A stretch of 64,000 bases of DNA from Pseudomonadota bacterium (lineage in GTDB: Bacteria; Pseudomonadota; Alphaproteobacteria; Rhizobiales; Hyphomicrobiaceae), in NCBI GenBank assembly GCA_018242295.1, contig JAFECE010000006.1, positions 1 to 64,000 of the forward strand, read 5' to 3'. A program made the position numbers and the translations under genes. The stretch's first letter is position 1; the number at the start of each line of letters is the position of its first letter. Positions 30,405 through 39,326 of this stretch are shown one piece after another. Under the pieces are notes generated by a model that saw only the letters and a program-made list of their open reading frames with translations, was not told where the DNA came from and did not search any database.

Positions 30405-31505
30405 TCAGTGGTCGGCCGCGATGGGCTTTTGCGGAGCTTTCTTCGCCGCATTTGACTTCGTCGCAGGCTTCTGAGCGGACGCAGGCGCAATAGCGACCTT
30501 CGGTGCGTTCAGAGGATGCTGGAGCGCTCCGAGAAAATCGTAGCGATTGGTGTCGCCTGGTCTGCGATCGTAGCATTCGGACGTGATCACAGGCTTGCCC
30601 ATTGTCATAAGCTCGCTGACCGTCACGAACTTGTAGCCTTTCGCTTTCAGTTTCGGAATGGCGATCAACAAGGCTTCAGCGGTGTGCCAGCCGCGCCCGT
30701 TCGCATGATTGACGATGATTGAGCCGGGCTTTGTTTCGTTCACCATGGCTTCGGCGATGCGCGCCGCCGGAACGTGCGGATCAGGATCGCCCGTCGCGAC
30801 ATCCCATTGGATCGCGAGCATGCCCGCATCGTTGACGGTCTTCATCGAGGCGTCGTTGCAGGCGCCATAGGGAAAGCGGAAAAGTTTCGGCTGCTCGGGA
30901 ACGCTGCTCATCGCCACGGGCGATGAGGCAACGCACTGTCGCGTCGCCAGCCGGGTGCGCGCGTCTTCATAGGCCTTCTGCGGAGCGAGCACCTGCTGCG
31001 TCACGGCGGCAGGCTGCAGAAGGCGCAGATTCGCATGCGTTTCCGTGTGATTGCCGATCTCGAACAACGGATCGGCCAACAACTGCTCCGTGCGCGATGC
31101 GTGGGAAACCATCCACTTCCCACCCGCAAAGAATGTCGCCTTGACGCCCTGCTGGCGTAGATAATCAAAGATCCGCCCGTCGTAGCCAGCGATCTCTCCG
31201 CGTTGCTCGCAAAGGTCGAACGTCAGCGCGACCGCCTTCTCACCGGCTGGAAGAGTGACGCGGCGGATCGCGCCGCGAAGCGCATCCGGAACGGGCGAAG
31301 CCGGCGTGAACCCATTGAGCTTGATCGAAGCATCGAAGGTGCGATTGCCCTTGGCGGCCGTTTCTTCCCCCGGCACGGCGGCCAGCGCGCTTTCCGCAAA
31401 GCAGGCGTTGCGCAAATTCTCGTCGCCCGCGGAGGCCACGCTCGCGCCGAAGCAAACGAACGCCATGCAGCTGATAATCCGCAACCGGTCGAAGCGCTCG
31501 ATCAC
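30405..31505 (-). CDS. Exported polysaccharide deacetylase family protein
   Basis: A 366-residue exported protein of the NodB-homology (carbohydrate esterase 4) superfamily, which removes acetyl groups from peptidoglycan, chitin or other glycans. An N-terminal signal peptide (IISCMAFVCFGASVASA) is followed by the NodB core: VALTFDLCEQ (motif 1, TFD), FEIGNHTETHANL (motif 2, HxxxxH zinc pair), LFRFPYGACND (motif 3), IQWDVATGDPDPH (motif 4) and SIIVNHANGRGWHT (motif 5). Motif 1 has TFDLC where TFDDG is usual, so the second aspartate is missing. A Lys/Ala/Pro tail follows. The start is a GTG one base after the stop of the enoyl-CoA hydratase gene. Confidence 0.87.
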   Translation of the reverse strand: MIERFDRLRIISCMAFVCFGASVASAGDENLRNACFAESALAAVPGEETAAKGNRTFDASIKLNGFTPASPVPDALRGAIRRVTLPAGEKAVALTFDLCEQRGEIAGYDGRIFDYLRQQGVKATFFAGGKWMVSHASRTEQLLADPLFEIGNHTETHANLRLLQPAAVTQQVLAPQKAYEDARTRLATRQCVASSPVAMSSVPEQPKLFRFPYGACNDASMKTVNDAGMLAIQWDVATGDPDPHVPAARIAEAMVNETKPGSIIVNHANGRGWHTAEALLIAIPKLKAKGYKFVTVSELMTMGKPVITSECYDRRPGDTNRYDFLGALQHPLNAPKVAIAPASAQKPATKSNAAKKAPQKPIAADH

Positions 31506-31506
31506 G

Positions 31507-32310
31507 TCATCTGCCCTTGAATTCTGGTTTGCGCTTTTCGAGGAATGCACGGCGTCCTTCGGCATAGTCTTCGCTTTCGAAACATGCGGCAACCGCTGCA
31601 TCGAGACGGGCCATATCCGGATTCTCAGGGTGACGGGAAATCTCGTCGATCACCTGCTTCGCGGCTGCCACCGATAAGGGCGCGTTCTGGGCAATCTCTA
31701 GGGCGAGCGCCCGAACCGTCGCCTCGAGCTCGGCTTTCGGCATAAGCTGCGAGACGAGACCGATGGCCTCCGCGTCGGCAGACCGGAAACGGCGGCCCGT
31801 GAACAGGAGTTCCTTGGCACGCGCGGCGGGAACCGCGGCGAGTATCGGCCTTACCCAGCGGGCATTGTAGCCAATGCCAAGCTTCGCCGCCGGTATGGCG
31901 AACTGGCTCGCGTCGTCGGCGATCCGCATATCGCAACACAAGGCAAGCCCGAGCCCGCCACCGAGACAGAAGCCGTGGATCATGGCGATCGTCGGTTTCG
32001 GGCAGCCGATGATGGCATTGAAGGCGGCGTCATTCAGCGCGTCGTAGGTTTTGGCGGCATCGCCCGTTCTCGAGTTCTCGAATTCGGAAATGTCGGCGCC
32101 GGCCGAAAACGCCTTGTCCCCCACGCCACGCAAAACGACGACCCGGATGTCCGGGTCGGCAACGGCCTTGGCGATCGCCCCCGGGATGGCTTCCCACATC
32201 GAGGCCGTCAACGCGTTCATCCGTGCGGGGTTATCGGCGATGAGCCAGCCAATGGCCCCGTCTTTGTGATATACGAGTGACGGGTCGGCGGCTTTCTCAG
32301 CTTGAGCCAT
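31507..32310 (-). CDS. Enoyl-CoA hydratase/isomerase family protein
   Basis: A 267-residue crotonase-fold enzyme acting on acyl-CoA thioesters. The oxyanion-hole blocks are present (FSAGADISEF near residue 68 and IHGFCLGGGLGLALCCDMRI near 112), followed by FAIPAAKLGIGYN. Glu at the second catalytic position of classical enoyl-CoA hydratases appears replaced (after GIGYN the sequence is ARWVRPIL), so the reaction may differ from beta-oxidation hydration. It begins the minus-strand group hydratase, polysaccharide deacetylase, GNAT, where each gene nearly abuts the next. The biochemical link among the three is not obvious. Confidence 0.88.
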   Translation of the reverse strand: MAQAEKAADPSLVYHKDGAIGWLIADNPARMNALTASMWEAIPGAIAKAVADPDIRVVVLRGVGDKAFSAGADISEFENSRTGDAAKTYDALNDAAFNAIIGCPKPTIAMIHGFCLGGGLGLALCCDMRIADDASQFAIPAAKLGIGYNARWVRPILAAVPAARAKELLFTGRRFRSADAEAIGLVSQLMPKAELEATVRALALEIAQNAPLSVAAAKQVIDEISRHPENPDMARLDAAVAACFESEDYAEGRRAFLEKRKPEFKGR

Positions 32311-32479
32311 TGGTCGGAATTCCTTTTATCCGGGGCGGCCACGCCAGTCGCAATAAAGCGGCCCGCGAACCGGGGCCAGGGCGGCAGATGCACGCGGTTC
32401 ATGGAAAGTGTATAAGTTAATGAGCACGATCGATTGACCGGGGTTTACGCCGGCGTTAATCGGCAGTTGCTAATTTGGA

Positions 32480-32503
32480 CCGGTCCGCTTGTGCGGACTG
32501 CCG
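32480..32503 (+). repeat. Hairpin in the cysE leader
   Basis: GTCCGC and GCGGAC pair around TTGT, flanked by CCGG on both sides. It ends about 30 bases before the cysE start. No T run follows. It may be a leader structure or simply part of the promoter region. Confidence 0.35.
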
Positions 32504-32532
32504 GACCTCATTTCCCGCGTTAGAGGCACGCC

Positions 32533-33360
32533 GTGTCGAACACTAAGACCGCCAGTTCGAAGGTCCAAATCGTCGATCCGATCTGGGCCCAGATTCGCGC
32601 CGAAGCGGAAATCGCCATGAAGACCGAGCCGGCGCTCGGCAGCTTCATCTTCGCAACCGTGCTCAGCCATCAGATGCTGGAAGAAGCGGTCTGCCATCGG
32701 CTGGCTCAACGGTTGAATCATACCGATGTGGACGCGGGGCTGATCGCGCAGACCTTTCAGAGCGTGCTGATGGAGCAGCCGGGCCTCGGCGCGATCTTCC
32801 GCGCCGATCTTCAGGCGGTATACGACCGCGATCCCGCGTGCACCCGCTACCTCGATCCGTTGCTCTACTTCAAGGGCTTCCACGCCCTCGTCACCTATCG
32901 TTTCGCGCATGCTCTTTGGAAAAGCCACCGTTACGATTTTGCGCTCTACCTCCAAAGCCAGTCGTCGCGCATGTTCGCCGTTGACATTCATCCGGCCGCG
33001 CGGTTCGGCAAAGGCATCATGATCGATCACGCCACGGGCTTCGTCGTGGGTGAAACGGCTGTCGTCGGCGATAACTGCTCGTTCCTGCACGCGGTGACAC
33101 TTGGCGGCAGCGGCAAGGAGACGGGTGACCGCCATCCGAAGATCGGCGATAATGTGCTGGTCGGGGCAGGCGCCAAGATCCTTGGTAATATCAAGGTTGG
33201 GCATTGCTCGCGGGTGGCCGCCGGATCGGTGGTTCTCGCCGAGGTCCCGCCCAACGTAACCGTCGCCGGCGTACCTGCGAAAATCGTCGGTAGCGCCGGT
33301 TGCGCCGAACCTGCCCGGTCCATGGATCAGGGTTGGGTCGATGATTTCGGCGGCCTCTGA
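32533..33360 (+). CDS. cysE: Serine O-acetyltransferase
   Basis: Makes O-acetylserine from serine and acetyl-CoA, the first step of cysteine synthesis. The 275-residue protein has the helical N-terminal SATase domain (PIWAQIRAEAEIAMKTEPAL, LSHQMLEEAVCHRLAQRL) and a C-terminal left-handed beta helix of hexapeptide repeats with the active-site DHATGFVVGETAVVGDNCSF and HPKIGDNVLVGAGAKILGNI. The start is GTG with GAGG upstream. It is followed after 21 bases by a DUF3126 gene, an arrangement I recall in other Rhizobiales. Confidence 0.96.
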   Translation: MSNTKTASSKVQIVDPIWAQIRAEAEIAMKTEPALGSFIFATVLSHQMLEEAVCHRLAQRLNHTDVDAGLIAQTFQSVLMEQPGLGAIFRADLQAVYDRDPACTRYLDPLLYFKGFHALVTYRFAHALWKSHRYDFALYLQSQSSRMFAVDIHPAARFGKGIMIDHATGFVVGETAVVGDNCSFLHAVTLGGSGKETGDRHPKIGDNVLVGAGAKILGNIKVGHCSRVAAGSVVLAEVPPNVTVAGVPAKIVGSAGCAEPARSMDQGWVDDFGGL

Positions 33361-33381
33361 AATTCGTCTAGGAGAAAGAAA

Positions 33382-33597
33382 TTGAAGAAAGAAGAGCTGG
33401 CGCGTCTGCAGTCCTACCTTCGTAAGACGTTTGGCGCCTCCAATCTCGAGGTCAAAGCTCAGCCAAAGAAAGACGACATGGCCGAAGTCTTCATCAATGG
33501 CGAGTTCGTGGCGACGCTCTATCGTGAAGTTGAAGAGGGCGAGACGTCCTATCAATTCCAGATGGCGATCCTCGACATGGATCTGGAAGGCGTCTAG
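33382..33597 (+). CDS. DUF3126 family protein
   Basis: A 71-residue acidic cytosolic protein of the alphaproteobacterial DUF3126 family, function unknown. It matches the family start MKKEELARLQSYLRKTFGAS and the end block YQFQMAILDMDLE. The start codon is TTG, supported by AGGAGA eight bases upstream. It lies between cysE and the gamma-carbonic anhydrase gene, all in one direction with gaps of 21 and 12 bases. Confidence 0.9.
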   Translation: MKKEELARLQSYLRKTFGASNLEVKAQPKKDDMAEVFINGEFVATLYREVEEGETSYQFQMAILDMDLEGV

Positions 33598-33609
33598 AGC
33601 GCAATCGGG

Positions 33610-34140
33610 ATGACTCTCTACAACTTGAATGGCGTGGGGGTGAGCACACCCCCGAACGGCCTTTACTGGGTCGCGCCGAATGCTGTCGTTCTGGGCAAGG
33701 TGAAGCTCGAGGAGGACTCGAGCGTCTGGTTCGGCGCAGTGCTCCGCGGCGACAATGAATTGATCAGCGTCGGCGCGCGATCCAATGTCCAGGACGGCTG
33801 CGTTTTGCACACCGACCCTGGCTTCCCGCTGACAATCGGCGACGATTGCACGATCGGCCACATGGTGATGCTGCACGGCTGCACGATCGGCCGCGGCAGC
33901 CTCATCGGCATCGGCAGCATCATTCTGAATGGCGCTGAGATCGGCGAGGAATGCGTCATCGGCGCCAACACGCTGATACCTGAAGGAAAAGTCATCCCGC
34001 CTCGTTCGATGGTTCTAGGATCGCCGGGCAAAGTCGTCCGTCAGCTGAGCGACGAGGAAGTGCAGCGCTTCGGCCGTGGCGCGAAGCGCTATGTCGACAA
34101 GTGGAAGCAATTCGCCATCGGTCTGACGCCTCAGTCTTAG
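33610..34140 (+). CDS. Gamma carbonic anhydrase family protein
   Basis: A 176-residue trimeric left-handed beta-helix protein of the gamma-CA/YrdA/PaaY family. Hexapeptide repeats run through the whole chain (VVLGKVKLEEDSSVWFGAVL, NVQDGCVLHTDPGFPLTIGD, CTIGHMVMLHGCTIGRGSLI). The three zinc-ligand histidines fall in VLHTD, IGHMV and MLHGC. Some members are active carbonic anhydrases and others have different or no known activity. It is probably co-transcribed with cysE and the DUF3126 gene. Confidence 0.9.
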   Translation: MTLYNLNGVGVSTPPNGLYWVAPNAVVLGKVKLEEDSSVWFGAVLRGDNELISVGARSNVQDGCVLHTDPGFPLTIGDDCTIGHMVMLHGCTIGRGSLIGIGSIILNGAEIGEECVIGANTLIPEGKVIPPRSMVLGSPGKVVRQLSDEEVQRFGRGAKRYVDKWKQFAIGLTPQS

Positions 34141-34187
34141 ATCTCGATCCGAAACATCGAGTGACTGGCGTGCCGAAAAACGCGCAC

Positions 34188-34273
34188 AAAAAAGCAGGCC
34201 GGCGTCTGGGGAAACGCGCGGCCCGCGAACAGGTTCGGATTTGATCGGGGGGATCGGAGGGGTCCGGCCTGCC
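34188..34273 (-). terminator. Probable terminator of the transglutaminase-like gene
   Basis: On the minus strand CCGGCCTGC/GCAGGCCGG arms pair across a 61-nt loop that itself holds a GC-rich inner hairpin. The distal arm is followed at once by six Ts. It lies 28 bases beyond the stop codon of the gene ending at 34301. Confidence 0.5.
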
Positions 34274-34300
34274 AAGTTACCCTGAAAATGCGATAGCGTC

Positions 34301-34981
34301 TTAGGGGAGATCTCGTGTCGACTCGAGGATGCCCGGAGTGACCGATTGAACGCCCGACAGCGCGGCAGGCGTCGTAGCGTCGTTCGGATCGAGCGAGACC
34401 CAAACCTTCGGATCCATGTACGACTGCCGCATCACGTAGTGATAGGGCGTCTGGTACCAGAGACGCACGACGTCGACCTTGTTGTCGAGAATGAAATCGC
34501 CTTGTGTCGTCCGGGCCGTGAGAACGGCGTGCCCTTCATTTTTCTCGTCGCGAACGACCGTCATCAACAGTACGCTCGACGGCCAGCCGCGCGCGATCAG
34601 GCGATGCCGTTTGAGGAGAGCATAATCTTCGCAGTCGCCGCGCGTCTTCGGCAGCGTCCAGTACTCGACCACGCCGTACACTTCCATGTCGGTCGCGGGC
34701 TCGATTTCGTGATTGACCGTGCGGTTGACCTCGTCGAGCTCACTCAGGCTCTGAGGTGTCGCCTGATACCGCGCGTCGTCCGGCGATGTAACGATGCATT
34801 CTTGAGGCATGCGATCGCAGAATGCCACAAAACCGTAGGGTGGCTGCGAACTGCCGTAAACCCGCATGAATTCCGGAGCGCGCGTCGCGGGACTGATGAC
34901 CGCTACCTGCTGAGCTGCCGCCGGCATTGCTGCCGCACACAAACCGACTGCCAAAGAAATGGCTACGCTACCGTACTTCAT
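34301..34981 (-). CDS. Bacterial transglutaminase-like cysteine peptidase (BTLCP, LapG-like)
   Basis: A 226-residue exported protein with a signal peptide (SVAISLAVGLCAAAMPAAA) and a papain-like transglutaminase fold. The catalytic triad is visible: Cys117 in TRGDCEDYALLK, His151 in EGHAVLTART and Asp166 in FILDNKVD. Family members include LapG, which cleaves adhesins in the periplasm under c-di-GMP control. No LapD or adhesin gene is in the window, but a tandem-PilZ gene lies directly upstream on the same strand. The start at 34981 has GAGGG upstream and gives a proper signal peptide; a longer extension is unlikely. Confidence 0.87.
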   Translation of the reverse strand: MKYGSVAISLAVGLCAAAMPAAAQQVAVISPATRAPEFMRVYGSSQPPYGFVAFCDRMPQECIVTSPDDARYQATPQSLSELDEVNRTVNHEIEPATDMEVYGVVEYWTLPKTRGDCEDYALLKRHRLIARGWPSSVLLMTVVRDEKNEGHAVLTARTTQGDFILDNKVDVVRLWYQTPYHYVMRQSYMDPKVWVSLDPNDATTPAALSGVQSVTPGILESTRDLP

Positions 34982-35140
34982 GAAACGCCCTCGAACACGG
35001 TACGATACATTACGCGAGACAGCTGCTTTTAGCATGAATGCCCGCCGTGGCATTCGCATCAAAGTTACATCCAAATTGAACTTTATGATTTTGGCAACTC
35101 GGCGAGCGATTTGAGGCATCACACAACCAACGCGTAACGA

Positions 35141-35770
35141 TTATGGAAATCTTTCGCGCAACGCCTCAGGCGAAAGCAGCGAAAGAAATTGTAAACCAAT
35201 GCCATGTCCGTGATGACGCCGAACGATAGCTCGCGTCCTCCCGGCGATCACGAGGCTTCCGATCGGTGGCCGTGCCGGAGTGCCGATAGAAGCGCCAGAT
35301 GCCGAAACATCGAGCAATTCAACGTCGATTATGACGCCTTCCTCGACCCTCAACGTCGTCCGCCGTCCGCGAGTTCCGACACGTTCGTGAAGCCGTCCCG
35401 TCTCCTCCGGGAATTCGTCCCTGTTGATGAGCCACATGATTTGCGCCGCGAGCTTTTCGCGTTTGTGCTCCGTGACTTTAAAAGCGAACGCGAAGCCGTC
35501 GGGCGTGAGCCGTGAAACCGTGCCTTCGAGGCCACCCAGATGTTCGAGATAAACGACGACGCGCTCACCAATTTCGGGCGCGTGGGGCGTAATGATTGCC
35601 GCGCCGCCGACAGAGATGTCTCTCAGCTGGCAGGTGTATTCGCTGCGGTCTGCGCGCATGAAGCGGCCGGAAAGCTGCAGCGGCAGCCGGCGATGCTTGC
35701 GCAGGTCGCCTGCCTTCAGCGCATCGGCCTGCTGCAACACTTCTCGGAGGATGCTCGAATGCACGGCCAT
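35141..35770 (-). CDS. Tandem PilZ-domain protein
   Basis: A 209-residue cytosolic protein with two PilZ-like domains. The first (about residues 22-115) has the RKHRRLPLQLSGRF arginine motif and DISVGGAAI. The second (about 120-205) has RVGTRGRRTTLRV and DVSASGASI. Both thus retain the RxxxR-like and DxSxxG elements that bind cyclic-di-GMP. It probably acts as an effector that turns c-di-GMP into a change of motility, exopolysaccharide or surface attachment. The gene lies 159 bases upstream of the BTLCP peptidase on the same strand, and a PAS gene precedes it in the same direction. Confidence 0.88.
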   Translation of the reverse strand: MAVHSSILREVLQQADALKAGDLRKHRRLPLQLSGRFMRADRSEYTCQLRDISVGGAAIITPHAPEIGERVVVYLEHLGGLEGTVSRLTPDGFAFAFKVTEHKREKLAAQIMWLINRDEFPEETGRLHERVGTRGRRTTLRVEEGVIIDVELLDVSASGASIGTPARPPIGSLVIAGRTRAIVRRHHGHGIGLQFLSLLSPEALRERFP

Positions 35771-35929
35771 AGCCTACCCTTGGAAAAAACGGGGTGGGTT
35801 TCCTGGGCTTTCGCGCTGTCAACACTTGAACGCGGCCCGGTAGGACTATGCCGACGACCTCCTTAATGAAGTTCTAACCGGCGCATCATAATCGTCATGA
35901 GCCCGGTAACGATATGTCGGATAAGAGGA

Positions 35930-36565
35930 TTAGCGGTCGGTGTTGAGACGGCTCAATCCGCCCTCGTAGACGCGGAATTGTCTCCGGGCGGATCTCACAA
36001 TTCTCGCCTCGCGCACGGTCGGATAGAATGGCGCCTGCCGATCCAGATTTTCGATCTCGCTCCGTGCGGCGCCGTCGGGCCAGATGAGCTTGTGCCGGAC
36101 GAGCGAGCGATGTGTGAGCGGCACGAGGCCGAGCCATTGCGGACGGTTGATCGGCGCGACTGAGCCGAGATAGCGTTCGACGACATCGCGCGTGTGGATC
36201 AGCGGCAAAATCGTGATTTCGAACGACGCCGAGTGACCTTGCCCATCGTTCGCGGAAATCTCGAAGACGCCGACGGCAGCCTGCGATGTGATCAGCGACA
36301 TCTGACGCTGCAGTATGCTGGACGCTTCCTCGTTGAAGAGACCGAACAGATTTTTCCCGCGGAGCTCCATGCCGAATGCTTCCGAGATGCGCGTCCCGGC
36401 GAGCCGGAACCGCATGGTCGCGTAATCGACGCGTTCCAGAATGAAAGTGTCCGGCAGTTGTTGGGCGATTGCCGAGGGCTCGATTTCGAAGCGCCTCGGC
36501 GCGGGACGGTCTCCTCTGAGATCGTTCCAATAGTTAAACAGCGACTGGCTTACGGCTTCTTTCAT
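35930..36565 (-). CDS. PAS-domain protein (PAS_5 family)
   Basis: A 211-residue protein of the alphaproteobacterial PAS_5 group. The start KEAVSQSLFNYWNDLRGDRP and the block DTFILERVDYATMRFRLAGT followed by ISEAFGMELRG are typical; the PAS core spans about residues 35-150. These single-domain proteins lack an output domain and their role is unknown, though some cluster with c-di-GMP or stress genes. The ATG at 36565 fits the family N-terminus; a TTG nine codons upstream is possible. Neither start has a good ribosome site. Confidence 0.82.
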   Translation of the reverse strand: MKEAVSQSLFNYWNDLRGDRPAPRRFEIEPSAIAQQLPDTFILERVDYATMRFRLAGTRISEAFGMELRGKNLFGLFNEEASSILQRQMSLITSQAAVGVFEISANDGQGHSASFEITILPLIHTRDVVERYLGSVAPINRPQWLGLVPLTHRSLVRHKLIWPDGAARSEIENLDRQAPFYPTVREARIVRSARRQFRVYEGGLSRLNTDR

Positions 36566-36804
36566 GCGAACGGCATCCGGCAACGATTTCAACTTGGCCG
36601 GACGCGGAAAAGCCGCTCCGTACCATTTCGGCGCACGACGCTTGAGTGACGGCCCCGACTTCCACTAGGGAGCATCCTTCGTGCCAGCCGGGAGCATGCG
36701 GCAGAGGTCAGGGCGTTCCTGGCGTGTTGCCGGGAACCAAGTGAACGGCTAACAACGGCCGTCCGGCAGGAGGATGCCGCATCGCATCAAAGTGGGACGC
36801 CCCA

Positions 36805-37530
36805 GTGAACCGAGAACCTATCTTTAACGTCCCAGGCGCCGTGCTCGCGACGCTTGCGGTTTTGATCGCGGTCCACGCCGCCCTATCGTTCCTGACGCCG
36901 GATGACACCAACTGGTGGCTGTTGGCTCTCGCATTTATTCCGGCGCGCTATTCAGGCCTGGCGAGCGAATTGCCGGGCGGCGATGTGTCGGCCGTCACGT
37001 CGTTCGTAACGCACATGCTCGTTCACGCCGACCTCACGCACCTGATTTTCAATTCCGCTTGGCTGCTCGCGTTCGGAGCCGTCCTCTGCGCGCGCCTTGG
37101 CAGCTTTCGCTTTCTGGCGTTTTCGATTGCCGGCGGAATAAGCGGCGCGCTTTTGTTTCTCGTCATCAATCCCGGACTGGTGGCGCCGGTCATCGGTGCT
37201 TCTGGCGCCATCTCCGCGATGATGGGCGGCGTCATGCGATTTCTGTTCACTGCGATCGATAGAGGCGAGGGCTATCTGCTTCGTGAACGCCCGTCGGCAA
37301 TACCGCTGACGACGTTGAAAGTGGCCTTGCGAGACAAACGTATTGTGCTAGCGTCGGTGGCATTTATCGCCATCAATTTGCTGGCGATCATCGGTTTCGG
37401 AAAATTCGGTGAAGCCGGCGATATCGCTTGGGAAGCGCACGTCGGTGGATACCTGTTTGGTTTATGCGCACTTGGCGTATTCGAAGGTGCAGCGCAAAAT
37501 GAACCGCCCGCTTCACCGGAATTGGATTGA
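36805..37530 (+). CDS. Rhomboid family intramembrane serine protease
   Basis: A 241-residue inner-membrane protease with six or seven hydrophobic segments. The catalytic Ser133 lies in VIGASGAISAMMGG and its partner His212 in WEAHVGGYLFG. The loop-1/TM2 motif HADLTHLIFNSAWLLAFG supplies the conserved histidine and asparagine of the oxyanion region. Substrates are unknown. Translation appears to start at GTG. It is divergent from the PAS gene and upstream of a CBS-domain gene in the same direction. Confidence 0.92.
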   Translation: MNREPIFNVPGAVLATLAVLIAVHAALSFLTPDDTNWWLLALAFIPARYSGLASELPGGDVSAVTSFVTHMLVHADLTHLIFNSAWLLAFGAVLCARLGSFRFLAFSIAGGISGALLFLVINPGLVAPVIGASGAISAMMGGVMRFLFTAIDRGEGYLLRERPSAIPLTTLKVALRDKRIVLASVAFIAINLLAIIGFGKFGEAGDIAWEAHVGGYLFGLCALGVFEGAAQNEPPASPELD

Positions 37531-37720
37531 AGTCTTGCATTCCCTGCCAAATTGCCTCAGCCTTTCCTCAGCGCGCCGTAAGAGCGGGCACAATTAGGGT
37601 GAGAAAACGCAGCGTTATGCCGGCAGAAGACCAGGCAAGCTTGCGAAGCCTGTAAGTCGTGCGCAAGCGCATCGCTTGGCCTTCGGTTCGGCACGACGTC
37701 CGTGAGTGGAGGCTGAACCA

Positions 37721-38152
37721 GTGATCATTGGACAAATACTCAAGTCAAAAGGCCGTGGTGTCATGACCGCGCGCCCCGACGACTCAATCCAGGAAATTGC
37801 CTTGCGGCTTGCGAGCCGCAAGATCGGCGCCATCCTCATTCTCGGCGACAGCGAAAACGTTGTCGGCATCATTTCGGAGCGAGACATCATTCGCTTGATC
37901 GCGGAGCATGGCGCGTCAGCGCTCACGATGCTGGCGCGGGACGGAATGACTCGCGATGTCGTCTCCTGCACGCGCGAGCACACGCTCGACGAAATTATGG
38001 AGACGATGACGAAAGGGCGCTTCCGGCATATTCCCGTTGTCGAGGACGGCACGCTTGTCGGCATCATTTCGATCGGCGATGTCGTCAAGCATCACAACGC
38101 CGAAGTCGAGCTCGAGGTGACCGCAATGCGCGGTTACTTGGCGACGGGTTGA
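37721..38152 (+). CDS. CBS-domain pair protein
   Basis: A 143-residue cytosolic protein made only of two CBS domains (about residues 8-62 and 75-130), marked by GAILILGDSENVVGIISERD and HIPVVEDGTLVGIISIGDVV. Such pairs bind adenine nucleotides and act as energy or redox sensors; the partner is unknown. I start at the GTG at 37721 because GGAGG lies eight bases upstream; an in-frame GTG five codons earlier overlaps that site. The 3' end overlaps the convergent patatin gene by 19 bases. Confidence 0.9.
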   Translation: MIIGQILKSKGRGVMTARPDDSIQEIALRLASRKIGAILILGDSENVVGIISERDIIRLIAEHGASALTMLARDGMTRDVVSCTREHTLDEIMETMTKGRFRHIPVVEDGTLVGIISIGDVVKHHNAEVELEVTAMRGYLATG

Positions 38153-39156
38153 ATGCTGTCGAGCGGAGCCGCTGCTTGTAGGCGCGCGCGGTCGGTTTGA
38201 CTTGGCGCGCGTCGAACATCGCGAGCTGGAACGCACGTTTCAATTTCGCGGACCATATCGTCGAGCTGACGCTCCACGGCCTGGATACCGCGCTCGATGG
38301 CTTCTTCCGCGCGATGAAAATCGAAGAGGCCGACATCCTGGAGGCGCGGCGAGATCATCGCGTCCGGCGGGTCACCGGCAAGGCGCGAACGGGCGATGCG
38401 ATCCTGCACGATGTTGAGTGCATCGACCATCACTGTCGAGATGCCCGGCGCGCCATCACCTTTCCCGAGAATCTGACGTTGCAGCAGCGCGCGCACGCCG
38501 CGTTTGCCCTGCGGTTCGTCTTCGTGCGTGTGCAAGGCCTCTTCGCCTTCCGCGAACAGCGCTTCCGGCGTCGAGATAACACTTCCCCGGCCGAGGATAT
38601 CGAAATTCAAATTGACCGCGATGACGTACCTGGCTCCGAGAGCACGGCAAACCGAAACCGGGATGGGATTGACGAGCGCGCCGTCGAAAAGCCAGCGGCC
38701 ATGCATTTTCACGGGTTTGAAAACACCCGGCAGTGCATAGGAGGCGCGGACTGCGTCGACCAACCGGCCGCGTGAAAGCCAATGCTCGTGGCCGGTCCCG
38801 ATTTCCGTCGCAACCGCCGTGAAACGTGTTCCGAGTTCTTCGATGTTGCGATCGCCGAGATGCTGTTCGAGCCGCTCGCACAATCGTTGGCCGCTGATAA
38901 GCCCGGTCCCGGCAAAATTCAGATCGAGGTAGCCGAAAATGCGTTTCGGCGTGAGTTCCCGCGCCCAGCGCTCCAGGTTGTCGAGATGGTCGGCGGCATA
39001 GCAACCGCCGACAACGGCGCCGATCGAGGTGCCGGCAATAATGTCGGGTTTGATCCCGGCGCGCTGCAAAGCTCTAAGGACGCCGATATGCGCCCACCCG
39101 CGAGCCGCCCCACCGCCCAGCGCCAATCCAATTCTCACGCCCGCCCCACCATTCAT
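38134..39156 (-). CDS. Patatin-like phospholipase family protein
   Basis: A 340-residue Ser-Asp dyad lipase of the patatin/RssA type. It has the oxyanion loop GGGAARGWAHIGVLRAL (residues 14-30), nucleophile Ser44 in GTSIGAVVGG, and the catalytic Asp in WLFDGALVNPIPVS near residue 160. There is no signal peptide, so it is probably cytosolic or membrane associated, hydrolysing acyl chains of phospholipids. AAGGAG seven bases before the ATG supports the start. It lies 170 bases downstream of hisI on the same strand, and its end overlaps the CBS gene. Confidence 0.93.
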   Translation of the reverse strand: MNGGAGVRIGLALGGGAARGWAHIGVLRALQRAGIKPDIIAGTSIGAVVGGCYAADHLDNLERWARELTPKRIFGYLDLNFAGTGLISGQRLCERLEQHLGDRNIEELGTRFTAVATEIGTGHEHWLSRGRLVDAVRASYALPGVFKPVKMHGRWLFDGALVNPIPVSVCRALGARYVIAVNLNFDILGRGSVISTPEALFAEGEEALHTHEDEPQGKRGVRALLQRQILGKGDGAPGISTVMVDALNIVQDRIARSRLAGDPPDAMISPRLQDVGLFDFHRAEEAIERGIQAVERQLDDMVREIETCVPARDVRRAPSQTDRARLQAAAPLDSIQPVAK

Positions 39157-39326
39157 GATGGCACTCCTTGCCAGCGGACCGCGGCTATCAGCCGAGCCGC
39201 TTCCGCGATACTTATGCTAGCGCTGCGACATTAAGGTCGCGCTACCAATAGGTAATCAAGGTGTGAACGGGAGGCGCAGAACAACTGGCGAAAGCGCCGG
39301 TTCGCGGATGAGCGCGGATGAGAAGG

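Noticed and set aside
32470..33876. A 468-codon minus-strand open frame across cysE, DUF3126 and the gamma-carbonic anhydrase
   Set aside because: It runs against three recognised genes and has no recognisable features.
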